DNA of 5,194 nt from Chloroflexota bacterium (lineage in GTDB: Bacteria > Chloroflexota > Anaerolineae > Anaerolineales > UBA4823): the NCBI GenBank assembly GCA_021849525.1, contig JAJZSS010000174.1, positions 1 to 5,194 on the forward strand. The letters are read 5' to 3'. Made by a program: the position numbers and the translations under genes. Below are positions 1 through 5,194 of the stretch, piece by piece. Under the pieces are notes generated by a model. It had not been told where the DNA came from and searched no databases. It was given only the letters and a program-made list of their open reading frames with translations. Position 1 is the first letter of the stretch, and each line of letters opens with the position of its first letter.

Positions 1-572
1 AAGTCGACCGGTTGACTCGTCTGGTCGGCGACTTGCTACTACTGGCCCAAGCTGAATCCGGAAAACTACCTTTGGCTTGGAATCCCGTGGAATTGGATAG
101 CTTGTTTTTGGAAGCCATCCAGCAGATGCGCGTCCTGGCAAGGGATAAAATCAGTATGAAATTAGGTGATTTCGACCAGGTCACTGTCTGCGGCGATCCT
201 GATCGTCTCAAGCAAGTCATTGTAAATCTGATCGGCAATGCCATTAAATACACACCCACGGGGGGCGAAGTGATCGTGAGCCTGGGGAAAGAAGAAGGTA
301 AAGCCCGCCTGACGGTGAGCGATAGTGGACCTGGCATTCCAACCGAAGATTTACCCTATATATTTGAGCGCTTCTACCGCGGGGAAAAATCACGTACCCG
401 CTCACGGGATGGCAAAGGCTTCGGTCTGGGACTATCGATCGCCTATTGGATAGTGCGCAATCATCATGGTACGATCGATGTTGCTCCTCGCCAGCCAACC
501 GGCACGACTTTTTGTGTTTGGCTGCCAGTATCTGACGGAGAATGTAAAGAAGAATTCCAGCAGGCTGGTTAA
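1..572 (+). CDS. Sensor histidine kinase, C-terminal part (5' end outside window)
   Basis: This is the kinase core of a two-component sensor, which autophosphorylates on His and passes the phosphate to a response regulator. The frame is open from base 3 (Val-Asp-Arg before the TTG at 12), so the gene continues upstream and the TTG at 12 is not a real start. Counting from that TTG as residue 1, residues 1-18 are the end of the HisKA dimerisation helix (LVGDLLLLAQAESG). The HATPase_c domain follows: N box at 70-82 (NLIGNAIKYTP, with the Mg-ATP Asn76), G1 box at 102-110 (VSDSGPGIP), F box at 118-123 (FERFYR) and G2 box at 135-141 (KGFGLGL). The phospho-accepting His, sensor region and membrane segments lie off the left edge. 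The protein ends with a short polar tail after the last strand (TTFCVWLP). A response-regulator gene is likely just upstream. The signal sensed cannot be inferred. Confidence 0.95.
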   Translation, partial: VDRLTRLVGDLLLLAQAESGKLPLAWNPVELDSLFLEAIQQMRVLARDKISMKLGDFDQVTVCGDPDRLKQVIVNLIGNAIKYTPTGGEVIVSLGKEEGKARLTVSDSGPGIPTEDLPYIFERFYRGEKSRTRSRDGKGFGLGLSIAYWIVRNHHGTIDVAPRQPTGTTFCVWLPVSDGECKEEFQQAG

Positions 573-577
573 ACAGG

Positions 578-602
578 ACACCCCAGGCCAACCCTGGGGT
601 GT
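578..602 (+). terminator. Perfect 10-bp inverted repeat after the kinase gene, possible terminator
   Basis: ACACCCCAGG at 578-587 pairs exactly with CCTGGGGTGT at 593-602 around a 5-nt loop. It begins 6 bases after the kinase stop codon. The T-run after the stem is only three bases (602-604), so this is a weak match to a classic intrinsic terminator. It sits between two converging genes and could serve both directions, although neither side has a long T-tract. The hairpin is certain from sequence; the terminator role is inferred. Confidence 0.6.
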
Positions 603-635
603 TTGATCGTGCAGTCAGTTTCTCATTGAGCTGGA

Positions 636-1508
636 TTAGCCGCGCTGCTCCCGTTTAGAAGGGTCGGAGATCGAGCTTTTTCCACTGCGTTCCGAAAATC
701 GCCGCGTACTTGCTGAATAATCAGAGCGAGGCATCGAAAAGGGGGTCTTGGCTGATGGTTCCACCCCGGGTTTTTCGCTTGAAGCAGCATTCATACCCAC
801 CGGATGGTAAGTTGGTTCTGGCCGGCTGAATATTGATTCCTGTGGGACCGATGTTTTTGGTGCAGGTCGAAACGATGAATTCGTAACCGGGGTTGTCCGC
901 ACTGGAGCAGCCCGTCCGGTGCCAAGGGAGCGTACTGGCTGTGATTCGATTGCGAGCCGAGGCTGGGTGCGCGGCCGGGCAGGCTGGCGTTTATCCGCCT
1001 GACTGAATAAGCGGTCACCGGCTACAGAGAACGAGCCAATGATCAACACCCGGATCAGCCAGACCATCACAGCCACAAAAATCGGGACTACTCGCAAAAG
1101 CATCGCCCGTTCGACAACAACATTCCCAAGTGTCTGGTGGTTGATCAATGCAATCGAAATTCCCCACCAGGTAAGCATGGCGTTCATCGTGGCTGCCAGT
1201 AGCCATGCGCCGAAGAGATACCACACTTCTCCGGGTTCATCTGCGCCTTCTTCAGGTGTAAAGAGACGGGCTATCCCGGCGAAGTCAATCCCGCAGAATG
1301 CAACTGCGAGGATTGTAGCCCAGGCTACCCCGGCAAATTCTAGATCCCCTAAGAGATCATGCAAGGCGAATTCGGTAGTACTGAAATTGAAAACTTCAAA
1401 AGCCAGCAATGCCGAGACGATGATCAAGCCAAAGGCCAGGCCCCGCCGCAAGCGAAAGCGACCGAGGAACCCGGTGGGATAGATTTTCTGGATATTGGAT
1501 GTGTTCAT
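636..1508 (-). CDS. Unrecognised four-helix membrane protein with basic Pro/Ser/Arg-rich tail (290 aa)
   Basis: I do not recognise the family. The chosen start is the ATG at 1508, because AGGAGGTT (minus strand, 1520-1513) lies 6 bases upstream. The frame is open further, to an ATG at 1613, but that start has no such site and would lie upstream of the predicted transcription start. Four hydrophobic segments are visible at about residues 24-41, 57-79, 96-121 and 137-161. An acidic loop (FTPEEGADEPGE, 83-94) lies between helices 2 and 3. Residues 165-290 form a hydrophilic, probably disordered tail rich in Pro, Ser, Thr and Arg, with many Arg/Lys. Positively charged residues before helix 1 (Arg18-Arg22) suggest a cytoplasmic N-terminus, which with four helices puts the tail in the cytoplasm as well. 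There is no signal peptide, enzyme motif or ATP site. It shares a divergent control region with the transglycosylase at 1687. A role in envelope organisation is possible but unsupported by motifs. Confidence 0.85.
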   Translation of the reverse strand: MNTSNIQKIYPTGFLGRFRLRRGLAFGLIIVSALLAFEVFNFSTTEFALHDLLGDLEFAGVAWATILAVAFCGIDFAGIARLFTPEEGADEPGEVWYLFGAWLLAATMNAMLTWWGISIALINHQTLGNVVVERAMLLRVVPIFVAVMVWLIRVLIIGSFSVAGDRLFSQADKRQPARPRTQPRLAIESQPVRSLGTGRAAPVRTTPVTNSSFRPAPKTSVPQESIFSRPEPTYHPVGMNAASSEKPGVEPSAKTPFSMPRSDYSASTRRFSERSGKSSISDPSKREQRG

Positions 1509-1512
1509 GTCT

Positions 1513-1520
1513 AACCTCCT
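1513..1520 (-). promoter_or_regulatory. Ribosome binding site fixing the start of the membrane-protein gene
   Basis: On the minus strand AGGAGGTT precedes the ATG at 1508, with 6 bases between AGGAGG and the ATG. This near-ideal Shine-Dalgarno site decides for the 290-aa product over the longer 325-codon frame that opens at 1613. Confidence 0.9.
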
Positions 1521-1539
1521 GTAGCGATCTCCGCTCTGA

Positions 1540-1618
1540 AACATTTGACCTGGATTTCCCAGAATGAACAAGTTGCTTGACAATTTCGATGTTCTGGTTA
1601 AAATATAGATCAAATGTT
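1540..1618. repeat. 9-bp inverted repeat AACATTTGA / TCAAATGTT
   Basis: AACATTTGA at 1540-1548 is the exact reverse complement of TCAAATGTT at 1610-1618, with 61 bases between. The right arm overlaps the second ATGTTCT copy, so the left arm may be a degenerate fourth operator copy, inside the leader of the membrane-protein gene. Both sites being bound by one regulator is conceivable. Chance in AT-rich DNA is not excluded. Confidence 0.35.
1577..1604 (+). promoter_or_regulatory. Sigma70-like promoter for the lytic transglycosylase gene
   Basis: A consensus -35 box TTGACA (1577-1582) and a -10-like TAAAAT (1599-1604) are separated by 16 bases. Transcription would start near 1611 and give a leader of about 76 bases before the ATG at 1687. 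The -10 box shares three bases (1602-1604) with the -10 box of the opposing promoter. A copy of the repeated motif (ATGTTCT, 1589-1595) lies in the spacer. A second -10-like TATTAT at 1661-1666 lacks a good -35 box and is less likely to be the main start. Confidence 0.65.
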
Positions 1619-1654
1619 CTATTTTGTCAAGAGGCTATTTAGTATTTAGAACAT
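1589..1654. repeat. Three copies of a 7-bp motif ATGTTCT/AGAACAT, putative operators
   Basis: ATGTTCT occurs at 1589-1595 and 1614-1620, 25 bp apart start to start, and its reverse complement AGAACAT at 1648-1654. The first lies in the plus-strand promoter spacer, the second in the minus-strand promoter spacer, and the third downstream of the plus-strand start. Copies two and three extend to an 8-bp inverted repeat (1614-1621 with 1647-1654, 25-base loop), which could also fold in the leader RNA of the transglycosylase. The placement fits repressor sites, but no known regulator motif is recognised. Confidence 0.45.
1602..1630 (-). promoter_or_regulatory. Sigma70-like promoter for the membrane-protein gene
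   Basis: Read on the minus strand, a consensus -35 box TTGACA (1630-1625) is followed after exactly 17 bases by TATATT (1607-1602), one mismatch from TATAAT. Transcription would begin near 1595 and give a leader of about 87 bases before the ATG at 1508. One copy of the AGAACAT motif (1614-1620) lies in the spacer, where a bound regulator would be expected to repress. Confidence 0.75.
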
Positions 1655-1671
1655 CATTTCTATTATAGCAC

Positions 1672-1680
1672 GGAAAGGAA
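1672..1680 (+). promoter_or_regulatory. Ribosome binding site of the transglycosylase gene
   Basis: The purine run GGAAAGGAA ends 6 bases before the ATG at 1687. AAGGAA matches the anti-Shine-Dalgarno well, though less perfectly than the site of the divergent gene. It supports the ATG at 1687 as the start. Confidence 0.75.
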
Positions 1681-1686
1681 ACAGCG

Positions 1687-2316
1687 ATGGACTTTCAAAA
1701 CAGATTGGTCATGATTATTCCAGGAACAATCGTCAGCATGGTCGTGGTAACCATCCTTTTATTCAATGTTTCGGCTGCCCTTTCCTTCCCGTCGCTCGCA
1801 GTGGCAGCTGCTCCTGAGACGATTCAAAATCCAAGCCTGGCCAGCACCATCAACACTTCCGAACCTTCCACACTGTCTGCCAGTGAGTCAGGCTGTAATG
1901 TTAGCCAGAGCTACCCTGCAACAATCCTGCAGTGGTGTGATTGGATCACACATTATTCTAAGTTGCGCGGTCTGGCGCCGGACCTGATCGCGGCCTTGAT
2001 CTGGCAGGAAAGCGGCGGTGACCATCTCGCATACTCGAAAAGCGGCGCGGTCGGCCTGATGCAAGTGATGCCCAGTGATGGCCTGGCAGCCAGCTTTAAT
2101 TGTGTCAATGGACCTTGTTTCGCCTCGCGCCCTACTACCCAGGAGCTGGAAGATCCAGAGTTTAATATTGCCTTTGGGACCAAATATCTCGCCCAACAAG
2201 TCGCCCGCCATGGTGATGTAAGAGAGGCACTCAAGGCTTACGGACCGATGAATGTTGGTTTTTATTATGCGGATAAAGTTTTAGGGATATACGAAACCTA
2301 CCGCGCCCAAAATTGA
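1687..2316 (+). CDS. SLT-type lytic transglycosylase, exported (209 aa)
   Basis: The protein probably cleaves the MurNAc-GlcNAc bond of peptidoglycan outside the membrane, leaving 1,6-anhydroMurNAc ends. Residues 1-40 hold a long hydrophobic stretch (about 8-32) and an Ala-rich cleavage-like site near AVA-A (38-41), so it is either secreted or held by an N-terminal anchor. Residues 43-75 form a Ser/Thr/Pro-rich linker. The SLT domain runs from about 84 to 206: catalytic Glu108 lies in WQESGG, followed by GAVGLMQVMP (120-129), the goose-lysozyme/Slt70 signature. The closing helix carries AYGP (184-187) and YYADKVLGIY, close to the usual family ending. Cys139 and Cys144 (CVNGPC) and Cys70/Cys84 could form disulfides in an oxidising exterior. 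There is no LysM or other binding module. It is divergently transcribed from the four-helix membrane protein. A phage or conjugation enzyme of the VirB1 sort is possible, but no such neighbours are seen. Confidence 0.9.
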   Translation: MDFQNRLVMIIPGTIVSMVVVTILLFNVSAALSFPSLAVAAAPETIQNPSLASTINTSEPSTLSASESGCNVSQSYPATILQWCDWITHYSKLRGLAPDLIAALIWQESGGDHLAYSKSGAVGLMQVMPSDGLAASFNCVNGPCFASRPTTQELEDPEFNIAFGTKYLAQQVARHGDVREALKAYGPMNVGFYYADKVLGIYETYRAQN

Positions 2317-2323
2317 AGGAAGG

Positions 2324-2785
2324 TTACGGATAAAAAATCACCTGATGGTCCAGCAGCTTTCCGTCCTGGTATAAAAATTTAGCTGAGAAATATCCGGGTT
2401 GATCCAGCCAGGGTATGAATATGCGATCGCCTTCCCACAGATTTAAGGATAGGAGATGATCGTTCGCAATCCAATGTAAATCTCCCTCCGGTGAATCGAT
2501 CAAATCCCCGTCTGCTGTCTCTGCCAGAAATATAAAGGTATACCAATCTTCTTGCTTTGAGAACTGAGGAAAGGTTATTAAACCCTTCCACTTCAATGCA
2601 GTAACTTTCAGACCGGATTCTTCTTCAATCTCGCGCCGGGCACACTCCTCAGGCGTCTCGCCGGGCTCCAGCTTCCCACCCAGGCCATTCCATTTCCCGG
2701 CATGCATATCATCTGGCTTTTTATTGCGCAAGATCATCAAGGTGTGCTCCTGCGAGCGGACATAGCATAAAGTCGCAAATTTCAC
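2324..2785 (-). CDS. NUDIX hydrolase, MutX/MutT-like 8-oxo-dGTP diphosphatase (153 aa)
   Basis: It likely hydrolyses oxidised or non-canonical nucleoside triphosphates to the monophosphate and pyrophosphate, cleaning the nucleotide pool. The NUDIX box is complete: Gly37-x5-Glu43-x7-Arg51-Glu52-Ile53-x-Glu55-Glu56-x-Gly58-Leu59, including the metal-binding glutamates. The preceding RNKKPDDMHAGKWNGLGGK (20-38) is strongly reminiscent of streptococcal MutX and the MTH1-like branch, and the length matches that group. The start is GTG at 2785, which overlaps the TGA of the reductase gene by four bases (GTGA), so translation is probably coupled. A weaker site AGGGGA lies 9 bases upstream inside the reductase gene. 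It is the last gene of the operon and ends 7 bases from the convergent transglycosylase stop. Substrate within the NUDIX superfamily cannot be proven from sequence. Confidence 0.92.
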   Translation of the reverse strand: MKFATLCYVRSQEHTLMILRNKKPDDMHAGKWNGLGGKLEPGETPEECARREIEEESGLKVTALKWKGLITFPQFSKQEDWYTFIFLAETADGDLIDSPEGDLHWIANDHLLSLNLWEGDRIFIPWLDQPGYFSAKFLYQDGKLLDHQVIFYP

Positions 2786-3624
2786 TGAGCTGCTTCCCCT
2801 TTCCCACCCTCAGCCAGCTGATTCAATATTGCCAGTTCATCCTCGCCCAGGAGTAAATCCAGCGCTTCCAGGTTCTGGCGCAAATGCTCAGGATTGAGGG
2901 ATTTTGGGATGGCGATAACATTCGCCTGGTTGATCAGCCAGCTCAGGGCAACCTGGGTTGGCGTTGCGCCGATCTGCCTGGCAATTGTAGTTAACTTTTC
3001 CAGCTCATTCACTTTCCCTTTACTCACCGGAGAATAAGCGGTTAGCACCATACTCTTTTCCTGGCAATACGCCAGCAAACCGTTCTCGGCGCAAGTCCGG
3101 TCAAGGAGGCTGTACGGTACCTGGTCTGTCACCAGAGGTGTGGTCGAAAGCTGCCGGGCTTCGATCAGCTGGTCCAGCTCGAAATTACTTACCCCAAGAT
3201 GGCGGACTAACCCGGCCGAAACCAGCTCATTCAGGCCACGAAATGTATCCTCCAGAGGGACAGCTGCATCAGGCCAGTGGATCATGTAAAGATCGAGGTA
3301 ATCCGTTCCCAAACGGCGCAGGCTATTCTCGCAGGCGTGCAAGACATCCCGGTAGTGCAGGTTGGTATGCCAGACTTTGGAGGTGATGAACAAAGTTTTC
3401 CGGTCAGAATCGCGGATCACCTGACCAATCAGCTCTTCAGTATGACCGCCACCGTACATCTCGGCGGTATCGATATGGGTGTAACCCAGCTCGAGAGCCG
3501 TATGGAGAGCATCCAGGACCTGCTTGTCCTGGCTCGGGTCAGGCTCGGAGCCACCCCCCATTCGCCAGGTGCCCAGACCTATCACGGGAATCCGGTCACC
3601 ATCCGGCAAGCTGCGATATCGCAT
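2782..3624 (-). CDS. Aldo/keto reductase (280 aa)
   Basis: A cytosolic NADPH-dependent carbonyl reductase with the TIM-barrel aldo/keto reductase fold. The catalytic tetrad is complete: Asp52 and Tyr57 (HIDTAEMYG), Lys83 (TSKVW) and His116 (MIHWP). Family signatures also include GLGTWRMGG (16-24), LGVSNF (143-148), the cofactor-loop AYSPVSKG (196-203) and IPKSLNPEHLRQN (239-251) for the NADP 2'-phosphate. The length is normal for bacterial 2,5-diketogluconate reductase-like members. The ATG at 3624 is preceded by AGAGGAG with a 6-base gap. The gene follows the HerA-like gene after 21 bases and overlaps the NUDIX gene by four, so all three are probably one transcript. The substrate is not evident; related enzymes reduce methylglyoxal and other reactive aldehydes. 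Confidence 0.95.
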   Translation of the reverse strand: MRYRSLPDGDRIPVIGLGTWRMGGGSEPDPSQDKQVLDALHTALELGYTHIDTAEMYGGGHTEELIGQVIRDSDRKTLFITSKVWHTNLHYRDVLHACENSLRRLGTDYLDLYMIHWPDAAVPLEDTFRGLNELVSAGLVRHLGVSNFELDQLIEARQLSTTPLVTDQVPYSLLDRTCAENGLLAYCQEKSMVLTAYSPVSKGKVNELEKLTTIARQIGATPTQVALSWLINQANVIAIPKSLNPEHLRQNLEALDLLLGEDELAILNQLAEGGKGEAAQ

Positions 3625-3630
3625 CGTATT

Positions 3631-3637
3631 CTCCTCT
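3631..3637 (-). promoter_or_regulatory. Ribosome binding site of the aldo/keto reductase gene
   Basis: AGAGGAG on the minus strand lies within the 21-base gap between the HerA-like gene and the reductase, 6 bases before the ATG at 3624. No promoter or terminator is visible in this gap, which favours co-transcription with the gene upstream. Confidence 0.8.
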
Positions 3638-3645
3638 GGTCTGGC

Positions 3646-5194
3646 TCAGAATCCGAGCTCTTTGGTGATTTCCTCTGGACTGCGCCTGGATACATTACTT
3701 TCTTGCCCCAACAATTCCTTCCAGAAGGCATTGTCATAACGGCGTGAGCGCACAGGAAGCGGCATGGGGACGCCCCAACCCAGTAAAAGGACCTCTTCTT
3801 TAGGCTGGAGATGCGCCATCATCCCCCGTAAAGATTCACGACCTGCCAGCCCCGAGAGCACAGCCCGGATATCATCTTCATCGCCCAGCCAGCCCGAGAT
3901 GCGCGTGCCCAGTTGGGACATCACCTCATCATAGATCTGCGACGGTCGCTGATCGATGACCAGCAGCGTGACGTAATACTTGCGCAGCTCCCGGGCAATG
4001 GTGCTGAAGGTTGTCTGGGATGCCATCTCGCGATTAAGTAGTTTATGGGCCTCTTCCAATACGATCACCAACGGGTGAGGCTCCGTGTTTTTTGCACTGC
4101 GAAATTCATTGGTGCGCGTTTCCCAGGCCTGGCGGATCCGCCGGGTGAGCAGGTTGCTGACCAGCAAATAATCCAGGTCGCTGACATTATCACCAAAGGA
4201 CAGGACGATATGCTGGCCGCCTTCCAGAGCTTTGATAATTTCGCTGACGGTATCAACAGCCGGCTTTTCAACCACGTATGGCAAGCCGAAGACCCGCCCC
4301 AACTTGGAATACAAACCTTCCGCCGCCATCACATTGATACCCACCGAGTTCGCCCAGGCTGCCACGCTATCGGGGGCAGGGATCTTTTTGCCAGATTCAT
4401 CCTCGATCACAGCCCCATTCCGCATCTGCTTGAACGCCGCAAACCATTTATGCCGCCCAAAGCTGCTCACCAGCGCATCCAGGGTTGTGGGCGTCGTTTC
4501 TTTCAGATTCAGCTCGCGGGTCAGCAGCTCGATGTCTTCCGGCTGGATATCCATCTCGGCTATTTCCAGGTTGAAATCTGGCGCTTCCCCGCGGATCATG
4601 GCGCCCTTTCCCAGCCCAACCACGCGCACCCGGCTGGCGAATTTGCTCTTCAAGCCAATCACCCGCATCCCGGTGTCTGAAGCTGTATCGTCGTATCCGT
4701 ATTCGTTATGCATATCCAGCACCAGGACCGAGGCGTGGTTGTAATGGATCAGACCCGCCAGGACAATGCGGGTGAGGAATGATTTTCCGGTGCCGGTTGC
4801 ACCGAACACACCCGATGAGCGCTGGATGAACTTATCGAGATTGATGCACACCGGGTGACCCTGCTCGCGAGTCGTGCCAATAACAAAATTACCCTTGCTA
4901 TCCACTTTCCCGAAGATCTCGGCAATATCCCCTGAGCTTGCCATGCGCACCGGAGCATGGTGGGGGGGAACGGTCTTTACAGGAACCGGGCGGGGCTCTT
5001 CGCGCAAACCTGCATCGATCGCATCCCGCCAGCGCAGGTATTCCGGGCTATCAATATCTGGGCCGCGTTCCAACATCAAGGCCGGCAGCATCTCAAGATT
5101 GGTGTAGAGGGTCTGCCCGTGGAGTAAATTTGCCAGCTCAGCCGGAAAACGCGCTTCGCTTTGTTCGTCCGCAAAGCGGGGGTCGGTGGCGCCC
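3646..5194 (-). CDS. herA: HerA-like DUF87 ATPase/helicase (N-terminus outside window)
   Basis: A hexameric-type P-loop ATPase of the HerA/FtsK superfamily, which in archaea drives DNA-end resection with the NurA nuclease. The frame stays open from the ATG at 5091 to the window edge, adding 34 residues (including FPAELANLLHGQTLYTN), so the real start lies beyond 5194 and 515 residues are visible. Numbering from that internal Met: residues 55-90 hold an IGTTREQGHPVCINLDKF stretch typical of the region just before the P-loop, Walker A is GATGTGKS (97-104), LDMHNEYG (125-132) is the HerA-type DxHxEY element, and Walker B is LVIVLEEAHKLL (341-352) with Glu346/Glu347. Next come the RELRKYY segment (368-373) and VIDQRPSQI (378-386), the sensor-like element. 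A linker rich in Pro (31-49) separates the N-terminal part. It is the upstream gene of the operon. A NurA-like partner may lie beyond the right edge. Bacterial members also occur in defence systems, but no partner effector is seen here. Confidence 0.9.
   Translation of the reverse strand, partial: GATDPRFADEQSEARFPAELANLLHGQTLYTNLEMLPALMLERGPDIDSPEYLRWRDAIDAGLREEPRPVPVKTVPPHHAPVRMASSGDIAEIFGKVDSKGNFVIGTTREQGHPVCINLDKFIQRSSGVFGATGTGKSFLTRIVLAGLIHYNHASVLVLDMHNEYGYDDTASDTGMRVIGLKSKFASRVRVVGLGKGAMIRGEAPDFNLEIAEMDIQPEDIELLTRELNLKETTPTTLDALVSSFGRHKWFAAFKQMRNGAVIEDESGKKIPAPDSVAAWANSVGINVMAAEGLYSKLGRVFGLPYVVEKPAVDTVSEIIKALEGGQHIVLSFGDNVSDLDYLLVSNLLTRRIRQAWETRTNEFRSAKNTEPHPLVIVLEEAHKLLNREMASQTTFSTIARELRKYYVTLLVIDQRPSQIYDEVMSQLGTRISGWLGDEDDIRAVLSGLAGRESLRGMMAHLQPKEEVLLLGWGVPMPLPVRSRRYDNAFWKELLGQESNVSRRSPEEITKELGF

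Noticed and set aside
12..572. Complete 186-aa protein starting at the TTG at 12
   Set aside because: The frame is open upstream to the window edge and the first residues are the middle of a HisKA helix, so this is a truncated view of a longer kinase.
1039..1482. 147-codon plus-strand frame opposite the membrane-protein gene
   Set aside because: It is Lys/Arg/Ser-rich with no hydrophobic core, has no ribosome site, and mirrors a gene with clear membrane segments and a strong start.
1509..1613. N-terminal extension of the membrane protein to the ATG at 1613
   Set aside because: There is no ribosome site there, the region holds both predicted promoters, and an ideal AGGAGG site precedes the ATG at 1508.
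1588..1660. LexA (SOS) boxes in the divergent control region
   Set aside because: GAAC cores occur but none has GTTC four bases later, so the match to a Gram-positive type LexA box is not supported.
1687..2316. Phage endolysin or conjugation (VirB1) gene marking a mobile element
   Set aside because: No phage, conjugation, integrase or repeat features are nearby, and base composition does not visibly differ from the neighbours.
3277..3747. 156-codon plus-strand frame opposite the reductase and the end of the HerA-like gene
   Set aside because: It crosses two well-supported minus-strand genes and shows no recognisable domain.
4045..4680. 211-codon plus-strand frame opposite the HerA-like gene
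   Set aside because: Its His/Pro/Arg-rich translation has no domain, and it is fully antisense to an ATPase with intact motifs, so it is a shadow frame.
5091..5091. ATG at 5091 as the true start of the HerA-like protein
   Set aside because: The same frame continues without a stop to 5194 with protein-like sequence, and the N-terminal region usual in the family would be missing.

Overview
The window carries six protein-coding genes: two cut by the window edges, four complete. No RNA gene, CRISPR array, transposon or attachment site was seen. Base composition looks close to half G+C throughout. A free-living bacterium is indicated by the two-component histidine kinase, Shine-Dalgarno sites of the AGGAGG type, sigma70-like promoters and a murein-active SLT enzyme. 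The HerA/DUF87 ATPase together with the general protein flavour suggests Chloroflexota (Anaerolineae-like), but this is an impression and not a proven assignment.

Layout. (1) Positions 1-572, plus strand: the C-terminal half of a sensor histidine kinase, followed by a perfect 10-bp inverted repeat (578-602) that may be a weak terminator. (2) Positions 636-1508, minus strand: an unrecognised four-helix membrane protein with a long basic Pro/Ser/Arg-rich tail. (3) Positions 1509-1686: a divergent control region with two consensus-like promoters facing opposite ways. Their -10 boxes overlap, their -35 boxes form a dyad, and a repeated AGAACAT motif lies in and around them. (4) Positions 1687-2316, plus strand: a secreted or membrane-anchored SLT-type lytic transglycosylase. 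(5) Positions 2324-5194, minus strand: a tight three-gene operon read right to left, with a HerA-like DUF87 ATPase (its N-terminus lies beyond the window), an aldo/keto reductase and a MutX/MutT-like NUDIX hydrolase.

How the genes may work together. The divergent pair shares a control region in which the two promoters probably cannot be occupied at once, so the membrane protein and the transglycosylase are likely co-regulated or reciprocally regulated. Both are envelope-associated. The minus-strand operon joins a DNA-end-processing type ATPase with a carbonyl reductase and a nucleotide-pool hydrolase. A shared role in coping with oxidative or carbonyl damage to DNA is plausible but is inference from gene order only. 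Nothing here is clearly a new system. The least explained items are the four-helix membrane protein and the overlapping divergent promoters.
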